64,000 nucleotides of DNA. It comes from Calditrichota bacterium (GTDB lineage: Bacteria > Electryoneota > RPQS01). The notes under the pieces were generated by a model. It saw only the letters and a program-made list of their open reading frames with translations, searched no databases and had not been told where the DNA came from. Of this stretch, positions 1-9,600 are shown one piece after another (positions within the stretch are counted from its first letter, which is position 1; every line of letters begins with the position of its first letter). The stretch is from the NCBI GenBank assembly GCA_020637395.1, contig JACJWA010000001.1:186001-250000 (forward strand). The letters are read 5' to 3'. Position numbers and translations under genes: made by a program.

Positions 1-756
1 GCGCGCCAGCTCGAAGGCGTTGCGTGTGTAATCCGTTTTCCAGCCTTCCGCGGCTTTCTTCTCGAGATCATCCCATGCGTCCCAGCGGTCATACGGCAAC
101 CCAAGATGACACGCGGCGACGATGATATTGCAGCCCATGCTTTGCAGCGTGTCGCGATATGCCGCAAGCGTCGTGACTTCCGGAGCAAAATAGAGATTCT
201 TGACATTGTCTTCGAAACTCGCACGCTCCGTGCCGCTGGTCGTGATGCCGATCACTCCGACTTTTACGCCGCCGAACTCCCTGATGATGTACGGCTGAAC
301 GAAATGCGTGGTGTCGCTATTCGCAGTGTCGTAGATGTTGGACGAAATCACCGGGAAGGTCGCCTGCTGAATCAAATTCTCCGTGATCCCGCGGCCCAGA
401 TCAAACTCGTGATTCCCCGGTACCCACGCGTCGTACTTCACTTCGTTCATGTAACGAACGACCGCCGTGCCTTCACTCTTTGTGCCAACCAGAGTGCCCT
501 GAAAAATATCGCCCGTGTCAATCAGCAGAAAGCCCTTGCCCTGCTGTGCCGCATAGGCGCGCATGCGCGTCACCAATGTCGCGAGCGACGCTCCTCCGCC
601 CAGCGCCGGCGGAAACTCGGGATTCATGAAGGTCGCGTCCGACGAATCCACGCCGCCGTGCACGTCATTCGTGTTGCAAATCACAACCGAAAAAGTCTCT
701 GTGGCGAAAACATTCGCGGAGAGAATGAGAAGGAGGAGAAGTGTAAGTCTAAGCAT
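1..756 (-). CDS. 5'-nucleotidase / metallophosphatase, C-terminus beyond the window
   Basis: Secreted metallophosphatase of the UshA/5'-nucleotidase family, expected to hydrolyse nucleotides outside the cytoplasm. I translated the minus strand by hand: 252 open codons run to the window edge. A signal peptide (MLRLTLLLLLILSANVFA) is followed by the metal-binding motifs in family order: NTNDVHGG (family D-x-H), DTGDIFQGT, and PGNHEFD (canonical GNHEFD). The C-terminal nucleotide-binding domain lies off the window. The ATG overlaps the end of the upstream glycosyltransferase by 8 bases, suggesting translational coupling at the distal end of the pgi operon. The family call is firm; the exact substrate is not known. 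Confidence 0.93.
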   Translation of the reverse strand, partial: MLRLTLLLLLILSANVFATETFSVVICNTNDVHGGVDSSDATFMNPEFPPALGGGASLATLVTRMRAYAAQQGKGFLLIDTGDIFQGTLVGTKSEGTAVVRYMNEVKYDAWVPGNHEFDLGRGITENLIQQATFPVISSNIYDTANSDTTHFVQPYIIREFGGVKVGVIGITTSGTERASFEDNVKNLYFAPEVTTLAAYRDTLQSMGCNIIVAACHLGLPYDRWDAWDDLEKKAAEGWKTDYTRNAFELAR

Positions 757-1549
757 TGCCGAAAAGTGATTTGAAGTTCCTTTTTAGCCTTCGCACGAGC
801 CGGTGCAACTTTGTGCGGCCACCAACAAAGTCCGGAGCATGGTCGCCCCATATTGCCGCGCCAAACTCGGCGTAGGCGCGATCTCCGTAGTCAAGATCAA
901 ATCTCGATCTTGCGCGGGTTGCTTGTTCATCGTGCAAACGATACTCAAGCAGATTGTCCGGCAGATTCGTGAATCCGAGTCCTTTGACAAGAGCCTTCAA
1001 CCACAGCGCGAGATCCTCGGCGTTTACATAGCTCTCGTCGTAACCGCCGATCTGCCTGATCTTCTCGGTTCTGAACATCACAGTAGGATTGATGATTGGA
1101 TTGTGAATCCTGAACCGATCTCGAATCTCGCTGTGAGTTTGCGGCCAGCTTTTCTCGAAACCAACGTGTTTTCCGGACGGATCAATGTACTCAAAGAAGG
1201 AGCCCAGAATATCGCAGTCGGGATGTGATTCCAGGTAGGAAAGCTGCACCTCGATACGATTGATCTTCATGCGGTCGTCAGCATCCATCCGCGCGAAATA
1301 CGGCGTGTCGGTCCGCTCCAGCAACAAGTTTGCGGTTCGAGTGATGCCCAAGTTGACCGGATTGACTGAGTACTCCAGTCGAGAATCCCGCACTGCTCCA
1401 AGAATCGCCTCACACGCAGCGTTCGGGCCATCCACAATTGCGAGCAGCTTGAAGTCAGTGTACGATTGACTCAAGATGGATTTCAAACACTCCGCCAAGT
1501 ACGCTTCCGCGTTGTAAATCGGAAGCCCGACGGTCACCAACGGGGCCAA
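749..1549 (-). CDS. Glycosyltransferase family 2
   Basis: Cytoplasmic GT-A glycosyltransferase that would move a sugar from a nucleotide-sugar donor, probably into a surface glycan. The N-terminus shows the family signature (VTVGLPIYNAEAYL, then the IVDG strand). The metal-binding D-x-D is DAD at residues 89-91 within MDADD, and the ED of NAEDLALWLK near residue 180 fits the catalytic-base region. It is 266 residues with no membrane helix, a usual length for a soluble GT2. It starts 4 bases after the outer-membrane protein gene and overlaps the nucleotidase by 8. Acceptor and donor cannot be read from sequence. Confidence 0.92.
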   Translation of the reverse strand: MAPLVTVGLPIYNAEAYLAECLKSILSQSYTDFKLLAIVDGPNAACEAILGAVRDSRLEYSVNPVNLGITRTANLLLERTDTPYFARMDADDRMKINRIEVQLSYLESHPDCDILGSFFEYIDPSGKHVGFEKSWPQTHSEIRDRFRIHNPIINPTVMFRTEKIRQIGGYDESYVNAEDLALWLKALVKGLGFTNLPDNLLEYRLHDEQATRARSRFDLDYGDRAYAEFGAAIWGDHAPDFVGGRTKLHRLVRRLKRNFKSLFGNA

Positions 1550-1553
1550 GTGA

Positions 1554-2807
1554 CTAAAGACTCCAGCTCAGCTCGATCATGCCGCGAAACAAAGCCGTCT
1601 CGACGCGGTCGCGATCGCTGCGGTCCGTTTCGCCGTACAACGACTGCGGAAAGAGATCATCAGATGCGTAGTTCAGTTCGCCAAACTCCAATCCGAAATC
1701 CGCGCGCATGTTGCGTAGAATGAAACCAACTCCCGCGGTGAACAACGTCGTGGCGCGATCCTTGTCGGAAGGAGAGGTTGCGTACACAATTCCAAAGCGC
1801 GCCGGAGTGCCGGGCACAATCTGCTGCTCCGCACCGGCGCGCAGCTCGATCACGTCGTCCAATCCATCCGCCACTTCGCTATAGGTGTGCACTTCAGCTT
1901 CACCATAGATCATCGGACGGAACTCATTCCGCGGACGATACTGCACACCCGCGGCAATGTGTGACGGATACTGCACCGTGGACGTTCCCGAATAGCGCGA
2001 CGCCGAGTCCCCAATGAACTGCGTCGTCTGATAGTCATACTTCATTTCGCCCGTGGGCAACAGCGCGCGCAAGCCCACTCTCACGCGTTCCGAAAGGTCA
2101 CAAGTCGCGCCAAGATTAAACTCGGCAGGCGTTCCGCGCGGCGAAAACTCCGAAGTGAAAACTTGATCCGTCGAATCCTCGCTGGCAAAGTACACGCCGT
2201 TCCTGTAGTCCCAATCTCCCGTCAGGAAAGACAGACCGAAGCCCAGTGCAAATTGGTCGTGCGCTCCGGCCGCACCCAAAGAAAGCGTGCGCAAATCGCC
2301 GCCCGATTCCAAAATGTTCTTGCCCAGAATCTTGTCCTGAACACCGCCCGATGAAAAACGATTGCGCACTTCTTCGTGATACGTGTAGTCGAACTGATAC
2401 GCCGAATAACTTCCCGCGGAAAATACGAGCGCATCAAGTTTGTCCTGATCCACACGATACGAAACTCCGCCTTCTATCTGCGAATACACATGATCATTCA
2501 ACGCGTAGTTGTTGTATCCGAGGACGCCGTCAAACGCGTCGTAGAACGGATAGGAGCGCGTCTCTTTCACGCGCGTCAGGTCCACCGAAGCGCCGAGCGT
2601 CCAGCGCGAGTCCTGAAACGCAAGCGTCGCCGGATTGCCCATCAACGCGGCGGAGCCTTCCTGGGACGTCACAAACGTGTGTCCCAGTCCCAATGATCTT
2701 GCGGAAAATGCGCCCGGGCGCGATCCAACGGACGAATTCGGCTCGGTCACCTGCGCAAAAACGGAGGCGCACCACAGCAATGCAACAGAGATGTGCAGTA
2801 GCTTCAT
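1554..2807 (-). CDS. Outer-membrane beta-barrel protein, OmpP1/FadL-like
   Basis: I chose the ATG at 2807 because it opens a signal peptide (MKLLHISVALLWCASVFA); the open frame extends further upstream but that part is arginine-rich and non-secretory. The 417-residue mature protein alternates polar and hydrophobic residues. It has the OmpP1/FadL-type N-terminus (ARSLGLGHTFVTSQEGSAAL, then NPA) also seen in PorV-like barrels, and it ends in aromatic LSWSL as barrels do. The likely role is passage of hydrophobic compounds or a structural barrel. Neighbours are glycosyltransferases, with no substrate hint. Confidence 0.8.
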   Translation of the reverse strand: MKLLHISVALLWCASVFAQVTEPNSSVGSRPGAFSARSLGLGHTFVTSQEGSAALMGNPATLAFQDSRWTLGASVDLTRVKETRSYPFYDAFDGVLGYNNYALNDHVYSQIEGGVSYRVDQDKLDALVFSAGSYSAYQFDYTYHEEVRNRFSSGGVQDKILGKNILESGGDLRTLSLGAAGAHDQFALGFGLSFLTGDWDYRNGVYFASEDSTDQVFTSEFSPRGTPAEFNLGATCDLSERVRVGLRALLPTGEMKYDYQTTQFIGDSASRYSGTSTVQYPSHIAAGVQYRPRNEFRPMIYGEAEVHTYSEVADGLDDVIELRAGAEQQIVPGTPARFGIVYATSPSDKDRATTLFTAGVGFILRNMRADFGLEFGELNYASDDLFPQSLYGETDRSDRDRVETALFRGMIELSWSL

Positions 2808-2833
2808 AGTTAGCGAATGGTAAGGAAATAGAG

Positions 2834-4315
2834 TTACGGAATCGTGAGGGAATCGGATGCAGTCAGGGCAGGTTCCGGAGGACGGAACCCGATGTTGTAG
2901 AGCATGCCTTCGGAAGTGGTCAATACGGGCTCTATGGTCAGCGTGGCGTGTTCGGCGCCGTCCGTTCCGCAAAGCGATTCCGGACAGTGATCGCCAAGAA
3001 TCACAATGCTGCCTTCAGAAAGATCAAGCGTGCGAAGATCATCAGGAAGCGGCGCTACGTCCCGTCCCAACAGATAACGGGCAAGCGACGCATTGTCCGC
3101 GTAAAGAAGCTGTGCATCGGAATGGCGAAGCGTCTGCACAAGCGCAGATGATTGCCAGTCAAATCCGCGCAGACCGGAACCAGCATCGTTGTGGTGCATC
3201 GTCGCGGTGACCGTTTGCCAGAGCGGCGCGACCAAAAGCAATGCGCTGGCCGAAGCAAGCACTCTCGCTCCGTGCCCGTTCCACAGTGCGCTGATTGAGT
3301 TCTGATCTTTTAAGCTGTCCAGTCCCAGAGCGGGCCAGATGATCAGCCCCAAGAGCATCGGCGCAAACGTCGCGGAGGCCGGAATACACAGCAGATGCGC
3401 AAGCCACACGAAACTCATCAGCACAAGCACCTGCAACTCGCGACGCTTCAATGCCGGACCGATTCCCGCGGGACCACGTGTAGAGAGATAGACCAGAAGC
3501 AAACTTGCAAGAACGACCAGCGTCAAGCCAAACCTGAGCCACCACGGCCATGCGGCGAACATTGTCCACGACGTCAGTTGCGAAAGCGCTTCCGAAGACG
3601 CAGTCAGATCAAACAGAGCAGGACGGGTCGGATTCTGAAGCAGAACGAAGAGCTGCGGCAAGATCGCTGCCGCGCTGAAGAAAATGACTCCGGAAGTCCG
3701 GCGCGCAAGATTTCCCCGGCCATTGAAGAGTATTGCCAGAATTGCCCCGATGGCCAGTGAAACCGCCGGCGTCCAGAGAAGAGCGGCAATTGCAAAACAG
3801 ACTGCAGTTCCAAGATAGGGTGCGACGCCTTCGCTGTAAAGAAATCGCGCCAGCGCAAGCATGCCCAAATGCAACAGCAGCAGCGCCGTCGGAACGGGCG
3901 AGAGTGTGAACGGATCGCTCAGGAGCACGAGCCCCGTGGCATAGGCCACTCCTGCGCCGAAGACCACCGCGCGCGAGCGCACATGACGCAGCAGAAAGCG
4001 CGTGGCCGCATAGACCACCAGCGCAATCATCAACGCTTGCCAGATGCGCGCGGCAAACTCAATTTCGAATCCGGTTCGGGGAAAGAGCGAAAGCAAGAGC
4101 GGCCAAAGCGGTCCGCCGGGAAAGGGAGCACTCAGAAGATCAAGCGCCCGGTCTGCGGTGAAGTTCCGAGCCAACTCCAGAAATGGAAACTGCTCGCGCA
4201 ACACACCAAGTCCCCAGGTCTGCGTCGCGAAAAGTATCGCAAGCCCTGACATCAGGGCCAGACCCAGTGGAAGGTAGCGATCCGCCGCGGGGCGAAACAC
4301 CGGATGAGACGTCAT
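2834..4315 (-). CDS. Polytopic membrane glycosyltransferase-like protein (GT-C type)
   Basis: A 493-residue inner-membrane protein with about ten hydrophobic segments. An N-terminal helix is followed by a short loop carrying acidic residues and then repeated helices, the layout of GT-C enzymes that use lipid-linked sugars (PMT/ArnT group). A soluble C-terminal portion (from about residue 390) contains DASLARYLLG and a Cys pair near residue 450. The ATG overlaps the glutathione peroxidase stop by 4 bases (ATGA). The GT-C assignment comes from topology and neighbours rather than a decisive motif, so it could be another polytopic membrane enzyme. Confidence 0.65.
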   Translation of the reverse strand: MTSHPVFRPAADRYLPLGLALMSGLAILFATQTWGLGVLREQFPFLELARNFTADRALDLLSAPFPGGPLWPLLLSLFPRTGFEIEFAARIWQALMIALVVYAATRFLLRHVRSRAVVFGAGVAYATGLVLLSDPFTLSPVPTALLLLHLGMLALARFLYSEGVAPYLGTAVCFAIAALLWTPAVSLAIGAILAILFNGRGNLARRTSGVIFFSAAAILPQLFVLLQNPTRPALFDLTASSEALSQLTSWTMFAAWPWWLRFGLTLVVLASLLLVYLSTRGPAGIGPALKRRELQVLVLMSFVWLAHLLCIPASATFAPMLLGLIIWPALGLDSLKDQNSISALWNGHGARVLASASALLLVAPLWQTVTATMHHNDAGSGLRGFDWQSSALVQTLRHSDAQLLYADNASLARYLLGRDVAPLPDDLRTLDLSEGSIVILGDHCPESLCGTDGAEHATLTIEPVLTTSEGMLYNIGFRPPEPALTASDSLTIP

Positions 4316-4857
4316 TCCGTGGCAGCAGCTCCCAGCAAGTCTTCTATCTTCGACGTCACAGCAGAATCTGTTGGCTCAACTTTGGTATCAAACCGCGCGG
4401 CGATGTTGCCGTCGCGATCCAGCAGGAACTTGTTGAAGTTCCATGTAATCTCACCTGCGGGATCGCTGTGTTCGGTCAGATACTTGTAGAGCGGATGCAT
4501 GTCGTTGCCCTTGACGGAAATCTTGCTCATCAACGGAAACGTCACGCCGTAGGTCGTCGTGCAAAACTCGCGAATCTCTTCGTTCGAGCCCGGTTCCTGC
4601 TCCTTGAAATTGTTGGCAGGAAAGGCCACCACGGTGAAGCCGCGGTCTTTGTATCTCGCGTAAAGCTTCTCCAGACCTTCATACTGCGGAGTGAATCCGC
4701 ACTTGCTGGCTGTGTTGACGACCATCACCACATTGCCTTTGAACGCCTCAAGCGAGGTCGTGTCGCCGGAATTCGTCTGAAAAGGAATAGAGGTCATGTC
4801 GGAAGCAAACATACTAAGCGGCATCAAGAATAAAATCAGCGAGGCAAGTATTCCCAT
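4312..4857 (-). CDS. Glutathione peroxidase family thiol peroxidase (Cys type)
   Basis: Reduces hydroperoxides; Cys-type bacterial members normally use thioredoxin. The peroxidatic Cys is C53 in NTASKCGFTPQY and the probable resolving Cys is C99 in EEIREFCT. The WNFNKFL motif supplies Trp139 and Asn140 of the active site. The catalytic Gln (family NQF) is replaced by Asn83 in FPANNF. The N-terminus MGILASLILFLMPLSMFA is a signal peptide or anchor, so the enzyme is probably periplasmic. Length is 181, usual for the family plus leader. It sits 5 bases after pgi and overlaps the membrane glycosyltransferase by 4. Confidence 0.95.
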   Translation of the reverse strand: MGILASLILFLMPLSMFASDMTSIPFQTNSGDTTSLEAFKGNVVMVVNTASKCGFTPQYEGLEKLYARYKDRGFTVVAFPANNFKEQEPGSNEEIREFCTTTYGVTFPLMSKISVKGNDMHPLYKYLTEHSDPAGEITWNFNKFLLDRDGNIAARFDTKVEPTDSAVTSKIEDLLGAAATE

Positions 4858-4862
4858 CTCCC

Positions 4863-6227
4863 TTACACCTTCAACCCCTTGGCTTTATCTTCGTAGCCGC
4901 CGCGGCCCATGAGGCCGTAGGTCAACACTTTGCCGAGTTCGACGCCGGGCTGGTCGTAGGGATTGATGCGGTAGAGCGATCCAGCGAGCGACGTGACGAT
5001 TTCCCAAAGCATAAAAAACTCGCCGACAGCGTGCGCATCAATCTCCGGGAACGTGATGGTCATTGAAGGACGACCGCGCTGTGCCAGAGCTTCGCGCGTC
5101 GCGGCAAACTCGGCGGCGATGAGTTTGTTCATCGTCTGACCGCCCAGATAGCCGAGTGAAGAAACCTGCGTGTAGAGTTCGGGCAGTTTCATGCGCTTGC
5201 CGAACTTCTTGCATTCCAAAAACAGGAAAACTTTGTCGTACGGACCTTCGATGTAGAGCTGCACCTGCGAGTGCTGATCGGTCGCACCGAGAGCCTTGAG
5301 CGGCGTCGGACCGACGTTCACCACGCGGCCTTCGTTGTCCATCTCCTTGCCCAGCGATTCGGCCCAGATCTGACGGAACCAATCCGCCATGCCATAGAGT
5401 CCGTTCGCATAGGCCATCATCACGTGCATCTTCTTGTGCTGTGTGCTGTCGAAGAGATAGAGCAGCGCCGCCATTTGCGCGGCGGGGTTCTTCTGCACGT
5501 CGCCGTCCAGACAGCGGTCACGCATCTCCGCCGCTCCGGCCAGCATCGCATCCACATCAAAGCCCAGCATGTACGATGGAAACAAGCCCACTGGAGTCAA
5601 CACCGAAAATCTGCCGCCGACACCGGGATGCAGTGGAAGTGTCTGCAAGCCTTCGTTATTGCACAGCTTTCGCAAATCGCCGCTCGTGGGATCCGTCGTG
5701 CATACGACGTTCTTCTTCCACTCCGCACCCACGCGCTTTTGCAATTGATCGAAGATCAACAAAGTGGCTGCGGCGGTTTCCGCCGTCGAACCGCTCTTCG
5801 AAATGATATTGTAAACCGTCTTTTCCGGCTTGCACGCGGAGAACAGCGCGTCGGCTTGCACGGGATCCACATTGTCCAGCACAAAGAAGCGCGGGCGTCC
5901 TTTGCGCTTGGCCGAGGAGAGCATGTTGTGCAGCGGATGAGCCAGCGCGCCAAAAATCGCGTTGGGTCCCAGAGCACTCCCGCCGATTCCGGACAGAAAA
6001 AGATTCTCGTAGCCTTCAAACTTCCCCGCCATTTCCCGGCAAGCATCGCGCATCTTTTGATCGCCCGGCAGGTCCAGATAGGGAAGCTTGCCCGCTTCGC
6101 GCTCATGTTTCACCTGTTCCAAGGCGCGAGACGTCCGCTCAAGAGTCGGCTTCAACATCTCATTCGAGATACCGTGACCGGCCAGCTTCTTGGAATACGC
6201 ATTACTGAAGTTCAGGGACAGAGACAT
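4863..6227 (-). CDS. pgi: Glucose-6-phosphate isomerase
   Basis: Interconverts glucose-6-phosphate and fructose-6-phosphate in glycolysis and gluconeogenesis, in the cytoplasm. The sugar-phosphate-binding SIS domain begins with GIGGSALG at residues 80-87. The second signature (GATDQHSQVQLYIEGP) and NEGRVVNVGPTPL are present. The length, 454, matches the short bacterial form rather than the 550-residue enterobacterial one. It is first in a minus-strand operon with a promoter at 6283-6311. The downstream envelope genes follow closely and probably share its transcript. Confidence 0.97.
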   Translation of the reverse strand: MSLSLNFSNAYSKKLAGHGISNEMLKPTLERTSRALEQVKHEREAGKLPYLDLPGDQKMRDACREMAGKFEGYENLFLSGIGGSALGPNAIFGALAHPLHNMLSSAKRKGRPRFFVLDNVDPVQADALFSACKPEKTVYNIISKSGSTAETAAATLLIFDQLQKRVGAEWKKNVVCTTDPTSGDLRKLCNNEGLQTLPLHPGVGGRFSVLTPVGLFPSYMLGFDVDAMLAGAAEMRDRCLDGDVQKNPAAQMAALLYLFDSTQHKKMHVMMAYANGLYGMADWFRQIWAESLGKEMDNEGRVVNVGPTPLKALGATDQHSQVQLYIEGPYDKVFLFLECKKFGKRMKLPELYTQVSSLGYLGGQTMNKLIAAEFAATREALAQRGRPSMTITFPEIDAHAVGEFFMLWEIVTSLAGSLYRINPYDQPGVELGKVLTYGLMGRGGYEDKAKGLKV

Positions 6228-6282
6228 ACCGCGATGGCCCTCCGACGGCCAAATCGAGAAAAATCAGTTCTACAGGACCATA

Positions 6283-6311
6283 ATTATAGCGAATTTTATG
6301 CTGGACTTCAA
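6283..6311 (-). promoter_or_regulatory. Sigma-70-type promoter for the pgi operon
   Basis: On the minus strand TTGAAG (6306-6311) and TATAAT (6283-6288) are separated by 17 bases. The -10 matches consensus perfectly and the -35 in four of six positions. Transcription would start near 6276, about 50 bases before the pgi ATG. Confidence 0.65.
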
Positions 6312-6447
6312 GGCACTCCGAAAGTCTGCTCCTTCTGTCCGGCCCAAGCATTGGGTCAAACGCGGTGCGGCTTTTGCACTATCGCCAAGAATACTCGACT
6401 ACGAGCCCATTGTCCAATAAACATTGTGTTTAGGAGCTGATTTCTGC

Positions 6448-6476
6448 TTGACAAGCTGGAAAAAGATACCTATACT
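6448..6476 (+). promoter_or_regulatory. Sigma-70-type promoter for the porU operon
   Basis: TTGACA (6448-6453) and TATACT (6471-6476) are separated by 17 bases, close to ideal. Transcription would start near 6483, giving a leader of about 165 bases before the chosen porU start. No other feature was recognised in the rest of 6312-6646. Confidence 0.7.
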
Positions 6477-6646
6477 CGAAGGTCAATCGAAATTGAGAGC
6501 TTCCCAGCGAAAATTCGCTAATCTTTTCTCCGTTCGATGTAGCCTCTTGAATCTGCGGACTCTTTCCTTTTCTCGGGGGTGTCCCTTTGAGGCGTGCATG
6601 GTTCGGAGGGGTGGTTAGCGAATTTTTCTTGTATAGCGCGAGTGCT

Positions 6647-9600
6647 ATGGCATCCATGTCCACTAAGAAAATTAAAACCATAATCTTAGCTTGTCTTGCC
6701 GTCCTGGCCTGGCAAGGCTTCTCGTGGGCGCAAAAGCAAGACCTTACGGCTTGTGCTGCTGCGACTCAGAAGTCCGCGCCCGGGCTGAAAGTGCTGGAAT
6801 CTCGCGCGGACCGGATTATTCTCCAGTGGACGGCTTCTCCTCTCGAAATCGTCCGGGATCCTGAGTCAGATGCCGTAACTGAAGTCCGTATGGGCTCTCT
6901 GGAAATGAACTACACTCCAGGGGTCATCGGTCTGCCGCAGGCTGCCGAGGTCTTTGAGGCCCTGCCCGGAAATGTTACTGTCTCTCTGATAGAATCCGAG
7001 TTTCAATCGCTCGATCTCGGGAGCTGCCTCCCTTCGCCCGAGGACTTCATCCTGGATGCCCGCTCGGGGTCATCGGAGGAGGAGTTGAGTGCCTTTTCCC
7101 CCACGGCTCGACTGTCCGTGCCCGAGCGTCGCCGCCTGACCGAAAAGGTGGCAGAAACCCGGCCCCGGCAAGTTGCTGATGTCCACGAAGCAGGTATTTT
7201 CCGCGGGCATCGGTTGATGTCTTTGCTACTAAGCCCAGTGCAAGTCAATACAGAAACTGGACTTGGAAGAGTTCTCACTCGCGCCACCGTACAGGTCTTG
7301 CTGCCTAATTCGCAAAACAACGAAACAAGACTCCCTGACAGCTACAAAGAGCACGAAACCCTGCGCGGCATGCTCGGAAAACTCGCAGATACGGCTCTCC
7401 CGACGCGAGCCCGTGAAGACCGCGAGCCGAGGGAAGGCCGTGAACTGGACGACGACTTCCCGGTGTTTAACGTCAATCGCTGGCGAATCTATGTTCAGGA
7501 AAGCGCCATCGTCAAACTCACCGGAGAGTACCTTCGGACGATGGGTGTTCCTGTCGGAGACATCACGCCGTGGGACTTGCACATCTGGAACAAGGGTCAC
7601 GAAATTCCCATCGTGGTCGAAGGCCAGGAAGATGGACACTTCGATGACTTCGACTACATCCTCTTCTTTGGCGAACGCAACGATCGAACGTTTGTGGACC
7701 GCATTCCGTCCCTCTGGCAGGATCCCTACTCCCTGCAGAACTGCTATCAGCTTTTCTGGGGAGACGGCAGAGCAGGAATGCGCATGGGAGAAATTTCCGG
7801 GACTTGGCGATCTGCCGACGGAGTGGTCCTCACGCGCAGTGTTCGGTCCAAACTGCACTTTGAACGAGATCGCTACTTCGACCGGCTGAGTGATGTCTCA
7901 GACGTACTCGGTGCCGACATCTATGACGTTGCCCCCGTGGATCTGATCTACGACAACTGGTTCTGGGGTGAGCGCATTGATGCCTTGACATCCCGTGATT
8001 TTGAAGCCTATCTGCCTTTCCCCAACCAGAATGCGCCGTTCAGCTTCGAACCGGTCGTGGTGCGCGCGTGCCTGACCGGCTTCAGCTCCAGTATTCAGGG
8101 CAATCACTATGTCACAGTGTCTCTCAACGGTTTGACCGACAACGGACTCTCCGCGGGAAGGCAATACGCGGGCGATCCGGTGCCGGCGTGGACAGGTCAG
8201 TCTCCGGTGATTTTCGAAACGAACCAAACCGACAACGTCGAGAACATTCTCACCTCCGATCTGATCAACGGCAACAACTTGATTACCGTGACCGTGCCCG
8301 GAAATGAGATCTCAGGCAATGGCGACAAAGTACTCGCCAACTGGTTCGAAGTCGAATATGAGCGCGACTTGCGCGCACGGGCCGATGAGTTCCGCTTCGA
8401 CTACACTCTTTCGGTCAATGACACCGTTTTCCCCGGCGACTCCATCGGCTATGACATTCGCGGGTTCTCGTCACCTGACATCCAGGTCTGGAAACTCGGG
8501 CACAGCCGACTGGTGAATCTGGAAACTCGACGCGTGACCCCTGCGGACGAATCCGCAAGCTGGGCCGTGCGCTTTCCCTATGTCTATGACGGCCCGCAGG
8601 ACGTGCTGGTGTTCGGCGAATCCAGCATCCGTCAGCCATTCCTGATGGTCCCCGACTCCATTCAAATTGACTTGCGCAATCAACCCGGCGCTGAATACGT
8701 GCTGGTGGTGTATGACCCGTACTATGCGGACAGTTCGATCCACATTCTGGACAGCCTGCGCAGACTGAACTTCAATAACTCGGTCCTGACCGTGCCGCTC
8801 TCCGAGGTGTACGAACAGTTCTCCGGCGGGCTGATCACACCGTATGCCGTCCGTGACTTCATGGTTTATGCCTACGATCACTGGGCAGTGCGACCCACGC
8901 ATCTTTGTCTGGTGGGTGACGCCGTAGTTGTGCAAAGAGAGAACAGCGTTCCCGGAAATCAGATCCCTACTTTTGGAGTTCCAACCTATCAGTACGGAAC
9001 CTCAACCACCGACTATCTGTTCGGTTGCGTGTCCGGACCGCATTGGGATATCATTCCCGACATCGCCGTAGGACGAATCTCGTGCAGAACACCGCAGGAG
9101 CTTGGCACCTACGTCCAAAAGATTCTGCTCTACGAGTCGCAGCCAGACTACGAAAATCTCACCGCCAGCAATGTGCTGATGGTCGCGGATTACTACGATT
9201 CCGATTTGAAATTGGATTTTGTGTCGGGATTTTCCGAGCAATCTGTCCGCCAAATGGTGGACAACTCGACGGTCAATCTGTCACGCGTTTATTTGGACAG
9301 CATTCCCTCCGGCCAGGGACCCATCGCCCTGCGCGATGCCATCCGCGATGGATGCGTCGCGGTCAACTACAATGGACACGGCGGCGGCGGTGTGTGGTCG
9401 GGAAGCTCGCTGATTAATGTCGGCGGCGTCCGGCTGCTCAACAATCGCGAGTCCTTCCCCTTCATCACGAATTTCACTTGCTACGTGGGCGCCTTCGACG
9501 ACCGAAGTCAGGCCGCTGTGCTCGGTGAAGCGTTCATCTTCGCGCGCAACAACAATAACGACATCGTCGGCGCCATCGGCGTGTACAGCTCTTCCGGCGT

